Program-made: the position numbers and the translations under genes
Notes under the pieces: model-generated
Seen by the model: the letters and a program-made list of their open reading frames with translations, nothing else
What the model was told of the DNA's origin: nothing
The model's database searches: none
In this document: in pieces, positions 1-8,882 of the stretch
Layout: each line of letters opens with the position of its first letter
How positions within the stretch are numbered: the stretch's first letter is position 1
Assembly (NCBI GenBank): GCA_949118805.1
Contig: CASAUJ010000003.1
Span: forward strand, 1-61,854
Direction: 5' to 3'
Source of the DNA: an uncultured Clostridia bacterium
GTDB taxonomy: Bacteria > Bacillota > Clostridia > TANB77 > CAG-508
DNA length: 61,854 bases

Positions 1-50
1 TGACCCTTCGGGTATGAACCGAATGCTCTAGCCAACTGAGCTACTTCGCC
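1..50 (-). tRNA. tRNA-Met (CAT), cut by window edge
   Basis: The minus strand reads a tRNA 5' half: acceptor strand GGCGAAG, D-arm GCTC..GAGC, then an anticodon stem TTCGG/CCGAA around the loop TTCATAC, giving anticodon CAT. The T-arm and 3' acceptor strand lie outside the window. The body looks like an elongator methionine tRNA, but a tRNA-Ile2 with lysidine-modified CAT cannot be excluded from the 5' half alone. Confidence 0.9.
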
Positions 51-131
51 ATATTAAATAACGTTATTATTATAAAGGTAGTTTTTCCATTTGTCAAGAT
101 AAAAATACAAGAAAATAAAATTTCTCGTATT

Positions 132-482
132 TTATCTTCCTTCTCTTGTCATTTCTCCCTCTTTAGAAACCGTCTCTCCTGCTTTTACTCCTAAAACTTT
201 TCCTTCCTGCTCCTTTTCCTTCATGTCTGCTTGAAATTTTTCTTTCTCAATCTTTCCTTGAGTTTTTCCACCTGTTGTTGGTTTCATTATGTCCTTCTCC
301 ACTTTTTCTAATATTTTAGCTAATTCTTTCGTTACCTCTGGTGGTGCCTCTCTACTTGCTAAAATCTCCTTTATTACCTCTTCTGTTGAAGTCCCTTCCT
401 CTCTTGAAGGACTTATGAATTCTCTTCCAATATCTTTCAAGGTTGCTTTTACATTTCCTTCTATTATCTCTTCTTTTTCCAT
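132..482 (-). CDS. orphan hydrophilic protein, 116 aa
   Basis: I do not recognise a family. The product is very charged (Glu/Lys-rich), has no membrane segment, and is probably helical or disordered in its second half. A ribosome site GAGGTG lies about 6 nt before the ATG. It has its own promoter (525-554). Base composition is less AT-rich than the neighbouring ord gene, as in the other short orphan genes of this window (5292, 11310, 11677, 17181, 31876, 32464 and 36789). It contains no in-frame CGG. Function unknown. Confidence 0.6.
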   Translation of the reverse strand: MEKEEIIEGNVKATLKDIGREFISPSREEGTSTEEVIKEILASREAPPEVTKELAKILEKVEKDIMKPTTGGKTQGKIEKEKFQADMKEKEQEGKVLGVKAGETVSKEGEMTREGR

Positions 483-524
483 AATTCACCTCAATAAAAA
501 ATTCTATTTTTATAGTACATTCTT

Positions 525-554
525 ATTATAACACAAAAGAACCTGAAAAATCAA
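525..554 (-). promoter_or_regulatory. promoter of the 132-482 gene
   Basis: On the minus strand TTGATT (549-554) and TATAAT (525-530) are separated by 18 bp. They overlap the terminator hairpin of the upstream ord gene. Confidence 0.55.
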
Positions 555-562
555 GTTCTTTT
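535..562 (-). terminator. terminator downstream of ord
   Basis: An inverted repeat with arms AAAAGAAC-TGA and TCA-GTTCTTTT around a short A-rich loop. It lies 20 bp after the ord stop codon on the minus strand. Confidence 0.5.
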
Positions 563-582
563 CCTTTTTCTTCCTCTCGTTT

Positions 583-1647
583 TTAATGAGAAATTCTTTT
601 TTTAAATTCTAATTCTCCCATTTCTGCTGTTGGTACATACCCTGCCTTTGCCTGAATGACATCTGGAATTCGATTTACTACTGAAGCACAAGTTAATTCA
701 ACGGTAGCTGGACGATTAATGATCAATGTTGTATTTGGTTCTCCTATGATTGTCCATTCATTTTTGTCAAAGTCCTCTTTTGCATATACCTTTCCAATAC
801 ACTCACTTTCAATTGTAATTCCTTCTTCCGTTTCTGTCGTTACTACTGCACTCATTCCTGTTGCCATTCCTGCTTTTACTGTCATTCCTAAAGTAGATGA
901 CGCAATATCTTCTGTATGAGTTTGTGGTACTGTTTTTTGGGTTTGACTCTTTACCGTTAATCCTAACTTATCACATAACCATCCATTTACATTCCACATA
1001 TAAGAAGGTAAATATTCTCCTTTTTCAATCAAACTTTGTCTTTCTTCTGCTGAAATTTGATCCACTGATGCAACTTGTTGATCAAATTCCTCTAAAGTTA
1101 ACCCTGCTCCATGTGCTTTTGCAAGTGCTATTCCATAATCTTCTACATTGTAGCTAGAACTTCCTTTTATTTTTTGTATGGTCTGTGTTGATCCAGCCAT
1201 GCTAGAAATTAATTGTCCCCAATAAATATCTTGATAACCACTTCCTGTTATCGTACAATTGGTTTGTTTTGCCATTTCATCTAATTTTTTGGTGATATTC
1301 GGATTCGAATTCATTGGATAAAATGCCTCTTCGCAAGTTGTAATCGCGTTGACTCCTAATTTTGCACATAACATTAAGGCGTCTTCTACATCAGAAATTA
1401 AACTCATCGTTGTTACAATTGCTATATCTGGTTTTGTTTCTCTCATCATATTTTCAGCTTCTTGTAAAGATACTACTTTTACCCCTTTATTTTCTGTCCC
1501 CATTATTTCTCCTATGTCTTTTCCAATCACATCTGGATTTACATCAATTGCCCCTACTATTTCTCCTCCTTTTTCATATACATAACGCATGGTATAAACG
1601 CTCATTTTACCTGTCCCATATTGAACTACTTTGATTTTTTCACTCAT
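583..1647 (-). CDS. ord: 2,4-diaminopentanoate dehydrogenase-like oxidoreductase
   Basis: A 354-residue NAD(P)-dependent dehydrogenase of the dihydrodipicolinate-reductase-like family. The N-terminus carries a Rossmann signature (VVQYGTGKMS) and an acidic residue in AIDVNPD. Length and overall sequence match Ord, which acts in the oxidative branch of clostridial ornithine fermentation, converting 2,4-diaminopentanoate to 2-amino-4-oxopentanoate. The genes that usually accompany it (ornithine aminomutase oraSE, ortAB) are not in this window, so the pathway assignment is inferred from the family. A gene on its own could act on a related amino acid. A plain ribosome site (AAGGAGTG) precedes the ATG. 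Confidence 0.75.
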   Translation of the reverse strand: MSEKIKVVQYGTGKMSVYTMRYVYEKGGEIVGAIDVNPDVIGKDIGEIMGTENKGVKVVSLQEAENMMRETKPDIAIVTTMSLISDVEDALMLCAKLGVNAITTCEEAFYPMNSNPNITKKLDEMAKQTNCTITGSGYQDIYWGQLISSMAGSTQTIQKIKGSSSYNVEDYGIALAKAHGAGLTLEEFDQQVASVDQISAEERQSLIEKGEYLPSYMWNVNGWLCDKLGLTVKSQTQKTVPQTHTEDIASSTLGMTVKAGMATGMSAVVTTETEEGITIESECIGKVYAKEDFDKNEWTIIGEPNTTLIINRPATVELTCASVVNRIPDVIQAKAGYVPTAEMGELEFKKRISH

Positions 1648-1736
1648 AAAAAATCACTCCTTCCTTCTTTTTTAATTATGTACTATTTTTTAGTCTTTAT
1701 GCAAGTTTGTGAAAAGCTTTTTTGCTTTCCTACAAA

Positions 1737-2447
1737 TTAATAACAAAATAAATTGCTTTCTAAAATGATACTTAAAATATTGGCACACCTTTTGGATGCG
1801 AACTTCAAATTTTCATCAAAAGTAGAAGCATTTTCTCCATTTGGTGTATCCGAAATACTTCTAATTACAATAAATGGAATATGATCTAAATAACATACCT
1901 GTCCAATTGCTGCACATTCCATGTCTACTACATCGGCATTAAATTTTCCACAAATTTTGTCTTTCATCCAAGAATCGGTACAAAAAATATCTCCTGTTGC
2001 AACTACCCCTAATTTTATTTGATAACTTCTCTCTGGTGCTGACTTAATTATTTTTTCAATTCCTTCCACTAAATTTTCATCACAATAAATGGCTTCTCCT
2101 ACTCCTGTAATATACCCTTTCCTATGTCCAAATGCCGTAATATCAAAATCATGTTGCACCACTTTTTTTCCAATTAAAACATCTCCTATCTTTAATGCTG
2201 GATTAATCGCCCCTCCTGCTCCGAGATTGATTACACCTTGTAATTCAAAATTTTGAATCATGATTTGTGTGGTTCTTGCAGCATTTACTTTTCCAATTCC
2301 ACTTTTTACTAAAATACAATCTTTTCCTTGAATTTTTCCTTTTAAAAATCTTAGATCATAAATAGATTGTATTTCCACTTCTGTCATAATTTTCTCAATG
2401 GCTTCTTTTTCTTCCTCCATGGCAACAATAATCCCTATTTTCTTCAT
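1737..2447 (-). CDS. mtnN: 5'-methylthioadenosine/S-adenosylhomocysteine nucleosidase
   Basis: A 236-residue enzyme that cleaves adenine from methylthioadenosine and S-adenosylhomocysteine, clearing by-products of SAM use. The N-terminal MKKIGIIVAMEEEKEAI, the GAGGA stretch, the VVDMECAAIGQV segment with the ribose-binding Met-Glu pair, and the late catalytic Asp in SISD are all family hallmarks. Length is normal (about 230). Start supported by GAGGAG-type Shine-Dalgarno about 8 nt upstream. It is divergent from glmS, separated by the glmS promoter and ribozyme. Confidence 0.93.
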   Translation of the reverse strand: MKKIGIIVAMEEEKEAIEKIMTEVEIQSIYDLRFLKGKIQGKDCILVKSGIGKVNAARTTQIMIQNFELQGVINLGAGGAINPALKIGDVLIGKKVVQHDFDITAFGHRKGYITGVGEAIYCDENLVEGIEKIIKSAPERSYQIKLGVVATGDIFCTDSWMKDKICGKFNADVVDMECAAIGQVCYLDHIPFIVIRSISDTPNGENASTFDENLKFASKRCANILSIILESNLFCY

Positions 2448-2507
2448 AGGCTCCTCACCCTTTCTTCTTCTAAATTATATACTAAAATAAAAATATTTCA
2501 ATAGGTC

Positions 2508-2536
2508 TTGTCACTTTTCTCTTTTTAGTGTAATAT
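2508..2536 (+). promoter_or_regulatory. promoter of glmS
   Basis: TTGTCA (2508-2513) and TAATAT (2531-2536) with a 17-bp spacer. It lies about 60 bp before the ribozyme core, so the ribozyme would be in the 5' UTR. Confidence 0.5.
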
Positions 2537-2589
2537 AATAGTGTTAATTGAAAGAAATGCAAAAAAATAAGAGAAAGGAGTTTTTATAT

Positions 2590-2745
2590 TTTTAGCGCCT
2601 GAACACTTCTTTAAAGTGTTGACGAGGTCTAGAGTCATCGAAATTTTCGGCGGATGCTCTAGTGGCTTTAGCTTAAGGTCATAATATTAATCGAAAAAGC
2701 AATAGTAATATTGTAACAAAAATTAATATCATTAAGCTTATATTG
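2590..2745 (+). ncRNA. glmS ribozyme/riboswitch
   Basis: The leader before glmS contains the conserved glmS ribozyme blocks in order: AGCGCCTGAAC, GTTGACGAGG, CGAAATTTTCGGCGGATGC, followed by paired downstream stems. Self-cleavage is expected between A2594 and G2595, at the A|GCGCC site known for this class. Glucosamine-6-phosphate is the cofactor that triggers cleavage and mRNA decay. The exact 3' border is approximate. Confidence 0.93.
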
Positions 2746-2787
2746 CATCCTTTCAATTCCCAATTTATTTTTTAGGAGGATTTAAAA

Positions 2788-4626
2788 ATGTGTGGAATTG
2801 TAGGTTATATAGGAAACCAAAAAGCAAGCCCAATCTTAATTAATGGGCTAATTCGATTGGAATACAGAGGCTATGATTCAGCTGGTATTTCAACCATTGA
2901 AAAAAATAGTCTTTCTATTATGAAAGACAAAGGAAGAGTAAAAAATTTATATCAATTAGAAGGAATTGATTCTTTGACTGGTACAGTTGGTATTGCACAT
3001 ACCAGATGGGCAACTCATGGGAAACCATCACAGGAAAATGCTCATCCTCATATGGACAATAGCAAAACTTTTAGTGTTGTTCATAATGGAATTATTGAAA
3101 ATTATCATGAATTAAGAAAATTCTTAATTGATCATGGTTACACTTTCTATTCTCAAACAGATACGGAAATAATTCCTAATTTAGTACATTATTATTATTC
3201 TAAAGATACGGTTTCAGATGATTTGAAATTTCTACGTGCTTTTCAACATGCTTGTTCTGATTTTAAAGGAAGCTATGGAATTGAAATTATTTGTAAAGAT
3301 TATCCTGATCAAATGATTGTTACTAGAAAAGATAGCCCACTTGTCATTGGAAAAGGAGAAGAAGAAAATTATGTTTCTTCTGATATCCCAGCTATTCTTT
3401 CTTTTACTCGAAATTTTTACTTGCTAAATGATTTTGAATATGCTGTTTTAAGCAGAAATGCTATCTCCTTTTATGATCAAGAATTACAATCTATTGCAAA
3501 AGAAGTCAAACATATTGAATGGAATGCTTCTAGTGCTGAAAAAGATGGCTATGAAGATTTCATGTTAAAAGAAATCTATGAACAACCAACTGCTATCCGT
3601 GAAACCATTGGTGCAAAATTTAGTGAATCTTCTCATTGTGTATTTGATGAATTACCTTTTACCAAAGAATATTTAGCAACTTTAAATAGAATTTACATTA
3701 TTGCTTGTGGTACTGCTATGCATGCTGGTTTAGCAGGAAAGAATACTTTTGAAAAACTTTGTAAAATCTCAACTGAAGTGGATGTTGCTTCTGAATTTCG
3801 TTATCGAAATCCATTAGTTGATGAAAAAACATTATGTATTTTTATCTCTCAATCTGGAGAAACTGCTGATACAATTGCTGCCTTAAAACTATGTAAAGAA
3901 AAAGGAGCCAAAACACTTGCTATTAGCAATGTAATTGGAAGTTCGATTACAAGAGAAGCTGATTATTCTATTTATACTCATGCTGGGCCAGAAATAGCTG
4001 TTGCTTCTACTAAGGCTTATACTTCGCAAGTCATGTTAATTACCATATTAGCTATTTATTTTGCTGAAATCTTAGAATGTAATCAAAATGTGATTACTCC
4101 TTTAAAAAAAGAAATTATGGAATTACCAAAAAAAATAGAAGAAACTTTAACACTAGCAAAATCTATTCAAGATTTTTCCAAAAAAATATATCAAGAAAAA
4201 GATATGTTTTTCTTGGGAAGGGGGATTGATGAAACAGTTGCCAAAGAAGCTTCTTTAAAATTAAAAGAAATTTCTTACATCCATTCGGAAAGTTATCCTG
4301 CTGGTGAATTAAAACATGGTCCTATTGCTTTAATTGAAAATGACATGACTGTAATCAGTATTATAACTGAACCTAATTTAGTTGAAAAAATGATTAGCAA
4401 TATTCAAGAAGTGATTACTCGTGGTGCTAAAACCTTAGTCATCACCAATCAAGAAATCGATGCAAATTTATTTGATAGGATGATAAAAATACCAGAAACT
4501 AGTCCTTTTCTATCTCCTATTTTATCCATTATCCCTTTACAATTATTGTCTTATTATATTTCAAAAGAAAAGGGATTAGATGTTGATAAGCCTAGAAATC
4601 TTGCTAAATCCGTAACAGTTGAATAG
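2788..4626 (+). CDS. glmS: glutamine-fructose-6-phosphate aminotransferase (isomerizing)
   Basis: A 612-residue enzyme making glucosamine-6-phosphate for cell-wall and amino-sugar synthesis. The start MCGIVGYIG puts the nucleophilic Cys directly after Met, as needed for the class II glutamine amidotransferase domain. HTRWATHG and VVHNGIIENY follow. The second half holds two SIS sugar-isomerase domains (ACGTAMHAG, SQSGETADT) and ends in the family C-terminus KPRNLAKSVTVE. Strong AGGAGG ribosome site. Expression should be controlled by the upstream ribozyme. yqeK follows after 6 bp in the same transcript. Confidence 0.97.
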   Translation: MCGIVGYIGNQKASPILINGLIRLEYRGYDSAGISTIEKNSLSIMKDKGRVKNLYQLEGIDSLTGTVGIAHTRWATHGKPSQENAHPHMDNSKTFSVVHNGIIENYHELRKFLIDHGYTFYSQTDTEIIPNLVHYYYSKDTVSDDLKFLRAFQHACSDFKGSYGIEIICKDYPDQMIVTRKDSPLVIGKGEEENYVSSDIPAILSFTRNFYLLNDFEYAVLSRNAISFYDQELQSIAKEVKHIEWNASSAEKDGYEDFMLKEIYEQPTAIRETIGAKFSESSHCVFDELPFTKEYLATLNRIYIIACGTAMHAGLAGKNTFEKLCKISTEVDVASEFRYRNPLVDEKTLCIFISQSGETADTIAALKLCKEKGAKTLAISNVIGSSITREADYSIYTHAGPEIAVASTKAYTSQVMLITILAIYFAEILECNQNVITPLKKEIMELPKKIEETLTLAKSIQDFSKKIYQEKDMFFLGRGIDETVAKEASLKLKEISYIHSESYPAGELKHGPIALIENDMTVISIITEPNLVEKMISNIQEVITRGAKTLVITNQEIDANLFDRMIKIPETSPFLSPILSIIPLQLLSYYISKEKGLDVDKPRNLAKSVTVE

Positions 4627-4632
4627 AAAGAA

Positions 4633-5256
4633 ATGAATATGATAGATAAAAAAAGAAAAAAAAAGATTACAAAAGAAAATGCTTTAAAAGTAATGAAAAA
4701 ATACTTAAAAAATATTGATACTGGGCGCATGCAACATTCTTTACGTGTTGCACAAACTAGCAAACGACTCGCTCAAAAATGGGGTTGCTCAAAAGAAGAT
4801 GCTATAATTGCTAGTTTATTACATGATATTGGGAAATCTATGTCAAAAAGAGAAATGTTAAATTTATGTGCTAGAAATGAAATCCCTCTTTATGATTTTG
4901 AAATCTTTGAGACAGCAAAAGCCTTACATGCTAAAGTTGGTTCCTTGATTTTTGAAGAAGAATTTTCAGACGATGATAGGGAAAAGTTTCAATCTATTTC
5001 ACATGCTATTTCTTGTCATGTAGCAGGAGATAGTGAACCAATGTCTCTTTTGGATAAAATTGTTTTTATTGCTGATAATGTAGAACCTAATAGAAATAAT
5101 CATTTTCTTGAGCAAATTTTGTCCAATAAAATTAAAACACCAGATGAATGTATCCGACTTCTTATTTACCATAAAACACAAAAAGCAAAGAATAAGAATT
5201 TAGAATTAAACCCTATGTTAAATGCTACTTTAGAAACGTTAGAAGAAGAAAGATAA
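4633..5256 (+). CDS. yqeK: HD-domain hydrolase YqeK-like (Ap4A hydrolase)
   Basis: A 207-residue HD-superfamily phosphohydrolase. The metal-binding H..HD..D signature is visible: HSLRVAQ, SLLHDIGK, then HAISCH and IADNVEPNR. YqeK family members cleave diadenosine tetraphosphate to ADP, a nucleotide damage/stress function. A lysine-rich N-terminal extension of about 25 residues precedes the domain. Only 6 bp separate it from glmS, an arrangement I do not know as typical, since yqeK usually sits beside nadD and rsfS. Co-transcription with glmS is likely. Confidence 0.8.
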   Translation: MNMIDKKRKKKITKENALKVMKKYLKNIDTGRMQHSLRVAQTSKRLAQKWGCSKEDAIIASLLHDIGKSMSKREMLNLCARNEIPLYDFEIFETAKALHAKVGSLIFEEEFSDDDREKFQSISHAISCHVAGDSEPMSLLDKIVFIADNVEPNRNNHFLEQILSNKIKTPDECIRLLIYHKTQKAKNKNLELNPMLNATLETLEEER

Positions 5257-5268
5257 TTTTCGTTTTCA

Positions 5269-5305
5269 CAACAAAGAGCTAGACCAATGGTCTAGCTCTT
5301 TGTTG
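5269..5305. terminator. bidirectional terminator between yqeK and the 5292 gene
   Basis: A perfect inverted repeat: arms CAACAAAGAGCTAGACCA and its complement. The stop codon of the minus-strand gene (5292-5294) lies inside it. Confidence 0.8.
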
Positions 5306-5642
5306 CAGGACTTATCATGTACAGTTCTACACTTCCATTTTCTATGTTAAATAAATAGAAGTCATCATAATACACTCCATCCATAATGTAAATTGGCTGT
5401 CCTGTACGAATCTCTAATTTCTTTATGGTTTCTTCCAGTTCCTTTGTCGTGTTACATTTTGCAATGGCTTCCTTTTGTTTCTCTTTCAGCGGTTCAATGG
5501 AATACACTTTAAGCCGTCCTGAACAGATGCAAAAGATGGCCTTTTCATGAAAGGAAAATCCTTCATTTATCTTGGCTACCCGAGCCTCGATTTTAAAACC
5601 AGCCTCTTTTGTTTCCTCTATAAGTCTACCTATTTCCTTCAT
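5292..5642 (-). CDS. orphan protein, 116 aa, with two in-frame CGG codons
   Basis: No family recognised. The predicted protein is mixed alpha/beta, soluble, with no signal peptide. Base composition is visibly richer in G and C than its neighbours. It uses CGG twice as in-frame arginine (codons at 5580-5582 and 5514-5516), whereas conserved genes here use CGG only at frameshift points. A +1 shift at the first CGG would meet TAG immediately, so the full product requires CGG to be read as Arg. It has its own promoter and shares the terminator with yqeK. A small hairpin (TTCCTA/TAGGAA) lies between a strong GGAG and the start codon. Confidence 0.6.
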   Translation of the reverse strand: MKEIGRLIEETKEAGFKIEARVAKINEGFSFHEKAIFCICSGRLKVYSIEPLKEKQKEAIAKCNTTKELEETIKKLEIRTGQPIYIMDGVYYDDFYLFNIENGSVELYMISPATKS

Positions 5643-5698
5643 GTTTACCTATGTTCCTATATGCTAGGAACTCTCCTTTCTATATTTTTACTATTTTA

Positions 5699-5727
5699 AT
5701 TTTAACATATTTACATAACATTGTCAA
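5699..5727 (-). promoter_or_regulatory. promoter of the 5292 gene
   Basis: TTGACA (5722-5727), 17 bp containing TTATGTAAATATG, then TAAAAT (5699-5704). The spacer resembles that of several other orphan-gene promoters here. Confidence 0.7.
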
Positions 5728-5739
5728 TTTTGTAGTTTC

Positions 5740-6001
5740 TTACCCAATTAGTAATTTTACAATGATTAAACAAACAACTCCTGGTAATCCTAATAAACCG
5801 AACCATTACACTTGTAATAAAATTTAAACCTATATGAAATCCCCATGTAGCCCCTATTAGGTTGATTAAAAATATAGCAATACCACCTAAAATAGAATTC
5901 ATTACTAACTTGATTATTTTCTTTAGTGGTAAAATAAAAATTCTTCCAAATACAAAAAGAAAGCAAATACATGCTAAATATGTAAGCAAATTTGTATCCA
6001 T
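5740..6001 (-). CDS. bofA: sigma-K processing inhibitor BofA, needs a +1 shift at CGG
   Basis: BofA anchors the SpoIVFB/SpoIVFA complex in the outer forespore membrane and holds back pro-sigma-K processing. The 0-frame gives two hydrophobic helices (around FGRIFILPLKKIIKL and GGIAIFLINLIG) and then hits CGG at 5798-5800. Skipping the C continues as GLLGLPGVVCLIIVKLLIG, the expected BofA C-terminus. The joined product is 86 residues; BofA is normally about 87. Without the shift an unrelated basic tail follows. Start chosen at the ATG with AGGAG 8 nt upstream. It sits after yaaL, the classic yaaL-bofA order. Confidence 0.88.
5798..5800 (-). other. CGG +1 frameshift site in bofA
   Basis: Context ATG GTT CGG TTT. 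The family resumes with GGT (Gly) when the C is skipped. Confidence 0.85.
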
Positions 6002-6064
6002 TGTCCCCACTCCTAACTTCTTTTATTACCATTTGTATGTTAAAAGTTGGACAAATATTACAAG

Positions 6065-6352
6065 CTATCCTACCTCTTCTTCCTCCCATAGTGAAAATCT
6101 TAAATCATTAATCATATCCACTTCTATTCCTTTTGCTTTTGCTATTTTTATTAAATAATTTAATTTTGCTTGATTGGCTTTTATTTGATACACATAATAA
6201 TCTACTAAATCATCTTGTGCATATTCAAAATTATGATTTGCTATTTTCAACTCTTCCCTTGTTTTAATAATACTTCTAATCAATTCTGTTTCTTTCTCTA
6301 TTTCATTTCTTTCGATAATTAATTCTTCTCTTACATAAGATTCATTTTGCAT
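6065..6352 (-). CDS. yaaL: YaaL-like protein (DUF2508)
   Basis: A 95-residue acidic, helical, soluble protein of the small family encoded just before bofA in many Bacillota. A segment near the C-terminus (IDLVDYYVYQIKANQAKL-like) predicts amphipathic helices. The start is the internal ATG of MQNESYVREEL, preceded by AAGGGGA; longer open frames upstream lack a ribosome site. Function unknown. Assignment rests mainly on size, sequence character and the position next to bofA. Confidence 0.7.
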   Translation of the reverse strand: MQNESYVREELIIERNEIEKETELIRSIIKTREELKIANHNFEYAQDDLVDYYVYQIKANQAKLNYLIKIAKAKGIEVDMINDLRFSLWEEEEVG

Positions 6353-6516
6353 AAACTTTCCCCTTTTACTTATCTTTTCCTTTATTATATTCATTTCTCT
6401 ACTTTTTATTCATCTTGCTAAAATTTCATCAAATTTCCTCAAACTACTTGTTTTTTTCGCGATTTTGTAGGATAATATATATGTATGATTATAATTTAAA
6501 AGGGGTAAAATCTTAA

Positions 6517-8850
6517 ATGAAATATATCGATAAATTTTTGAAAAAATTAAATACCAATCGAAACACCTTTGCTACCTATATTCTAACTTTACTTACTGCT
6601 TATATTGTGGTAGATCGTGTGGTAGAAATATTACTTATGATTTTTACTGGTGTTTCTTATTCTTATTGGGGGCCTATTCAATATACTTTAGCTTTGGCTT
6701 GTCCTTGTTTTGCCTTTGCTTTTACACCAAAATCAAAATTTTCTAAAAACAAAGGATATAAGGTTAAACTATTTTATGTATTCTTGATTGCTTTTTATGT
6801 AGTGGCTATCTCTATGATTACACAATGGGTTAATATGGGCATCTGGTTATTCTTACTGTCCATCCCAGACTATACAGAATTAATTACTGAATTTTCTAAC
6901 TTAGTTACACCTGCCCTATCATGGCTTGCTCTATATTTCCCACTTGTTACTGTTTATCCTTTCTTTAAATGGGTTTACTTTGGAATTAATGACAATCCAC
7001 TTAAAGTTCGTTCTATTTGGGACTTTCGTGGAATCGATTTATCCGATAAGAGTGAAGGGCATGGTCCTTATACCTGTGAAGTTTATATCTGTACAGATGA
7101 TGACTACAACCGAACTATCATTATGCCAGAAGCTTCTAGGTATCAATCTTTACTAGTTTGTGGAGGATCTGGAACAGGAAAAACTTCTTTGGTTTATGAA
7201 CCTTTAATGGCAAAAGATATTGAAAGAAAATATTTTTTCCATGAAGCTTCTAAAGAATTAGGCTTTACAGCCTTAAAAACTGGAATCGCCACTTTAAATA
7301 AACCTTATAATAATGATTATTTAAATAAAAATTTCAACTTAAATATGTTAACACCAGTATCTGGAAAAGAAAATCTATTTCATACTTATTTAAAGAAAAT
7401 GATTTTAGGTACCATTGGTGGAAAAACAGTTTATCGTGATTTAGGAATCACTTTAATGGCTCCAGATTATGAAGTAATTAGCCATATGATAGATGTTTGT
7501 AAAAATTTCGGTATGGAATATGATGTAATTGATCCATCTGACAATACTTCAATTGGATTAAATCCTTTTACTTATGACGATCCAGCTAAAATTGCTGTTA
7601 TGATCTCTTCGATTCTAAAAACCATGTTTCTTGCTAGTCATAATGACTCTGAAGAAGCTTACAAAGAAGATGTTTCTATTCAAGCAATTGAAAATGTTAC
7701 TATTTTATTAAAAGAGATTTATCCTAAAATGAATGATGGTGCCCTTCCTAATATGGAAGATCTACTAAAATTATTTACCAATTTTGAATTGATTGAAAAA
7801 ATGTGTGAAATTATGGCACATGATGAAGAATTAAAAGAAAAGTATTCTATTCCAATTACTTATTTTAAAAAATATTTTTACAAAGATGCTCCTGGAAAAC
7901 AAGAAATTGAAAAATACATCTATACTGCTGTTAGTCAATTAGATAACTTATTAAGAATTCCAGGAATTAAACCAATTTTATGCAATAGACATCATAATGT
8001 AAATTTCGATCAATTCTTAGAAGAAGGAAAAATAACCTTTATTTGTACAAGACGAGGAGATTTAGGTGCTGCTGGACATAAAGCCTTTGGTTTATTTTAC
8101 TTAATTTCTATGCAAAATGCAGTATTACGAAGACCTGGAAATGAATCCACTCGTATCCCATATTTCTTATACATTGATGAATTTGCTGATTTTGTTTGCC
8201 GAGCAACAGAGCCAATGTTTACTTTATATAGAAAATTCAAAGTTGCTTCAACCATATCGATTCAAAGTTTATCACAATTAGAGCTTCATGGACAAAAAGA
8301 AAATTATAAAAACCTTATTCTATCTAACTGTGCCAATAAAATTTTTACAGGTAATGCAGAATGGGACGAAATTCAATGGTGGTGCAATGAATTTGGTACA
8401 CACAGAGAATGGGTATATAGCAGTAGTATGGATGGATCCAAATTAGAATATGATCCTAAGGTTTCTGGTGTATCTTGGAAATATGTCGCTACCTTAAAAG
8501 AAGGAAAATTACAAGCATTAACATTAGGAAAATGTGCTTATAAAATTAAAGGAGATAAAGGTTTTTTACAAGCAGGTTGTGGAATTTTCGAATTTTTATC
8601 TGCCAAATACAAAGAACCACAAAAAATAAGATCTTATGACTTTGGAAAATATACAAATGGTTCTATTACTACTTCTGTAACAGATCACGATGATTTAACA
8701 AAGAAAAAATTTGATTTAAAGAATATTGATTTTATGGATGATAAAAATGAATTTGATCCCATCCAAACCGATATAACTGATTCTAATTACTTATTTAATA
8801 ATGATGATGCTATTGTTGTAAATTTAAAAAAAGGAAATAAAGATCAATAA
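6517..8850 (+). CDS. VirD4/TraG-type conjugation coupling ATPase
   Basis: A 777-residue membrane ATPase. The first ~150 residues have four hydrophobic stretches, followed by the nucleotide-binding domain with Walker A GGSGTGKTS and Walker B FLYIDEFADF, and a TraM-recognition-like C-terminal part. Such proteins bring DNA or protein substrates to a type IV secretion channel. No relaxase, VirB4 or other transfer gene is nearby, and base composition and codon use match the host genes, so it looks like a resident stand-alone coupling protein rather than part of a young conjugative element. It diverges from yaaL-bofA. No CGG codons. Confidence 0.85.
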   Translation: MKYIDKFLKKLNTNRNTFATYILTLLTAYIVVDRVVEILLMIFTGVSYSYWGPIQYTLALACPCFAFAFTPKSKFSKNKGYKVKLFYVFLIAFYVVAISMITQWVNMGIWLFLLSIPDYTELITEFSNLVTPALSWLALYFPLVTVYPFFKWVYFGINDNPLKVRSIWDFRGIDLSDKSEGHGPYTCEVYICTDDDYNRTIIMPEASRYQSLLVCGGSGTGKTSLVYEPLMAKDIERKYFFHEASKELGFTALKTGIATLNKPYNNDYLNKNFNLNMLTPVSGKENLFHTYLKKMILGTIGGKTVYRDLGITLMAPDYEVISHMIDVCKNFGMEYDVIDPSDNTSIGLNPFTYDDPAKIAVMISSILKTMFLASHNDSEEAYKEDVSIQAIENVTILLKEIYPKMNDGALPNMEDLLKLFTNFELIEKMCEIMAHDEELKEKYSIPITYFKKYFYKDAPGKQEIEKYIYTAVSQLDNLLRIPGIKPILCNRHHNVNFDQFLEEGKITFICTRRGDLGAAGHKAFGLFYLISMQNAVLRRPGNESTRIPYFLYIDEFADFVCRATEPMFTLYRKFKVASTISIQSLSQLELHGQKENYKNLILSNCANKIFTGNAEWDEIQWWCNEFGTHREWVYSSSMDGSKLEYDPKVSGVSWKYVATLKEGKLQALTLGKCAYKIKGDKGFLQAGCGIFEFLSAKYKEPQKIRSYDFGKYTNGSITTSVTDHDDLTKKKFDLKNIDFMDDKNEFDPIQTDITDSNYLFNNDDAIVVNLKKGNKDQ

Positions 8851-8877
8851 AAAAAGAAGTTTTCAACTTCTTTTTTT
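8851..8877. terminator. bidirectional terminator
   Basis: AAGAAGTT-TTC-AACTTCTT hairpin with A-run before and T-run after it, between the convergent VirD4-like gene and the metal-exporter gene. Confidence 0.8.
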
Positions 8878-8882
8878 ATTTC

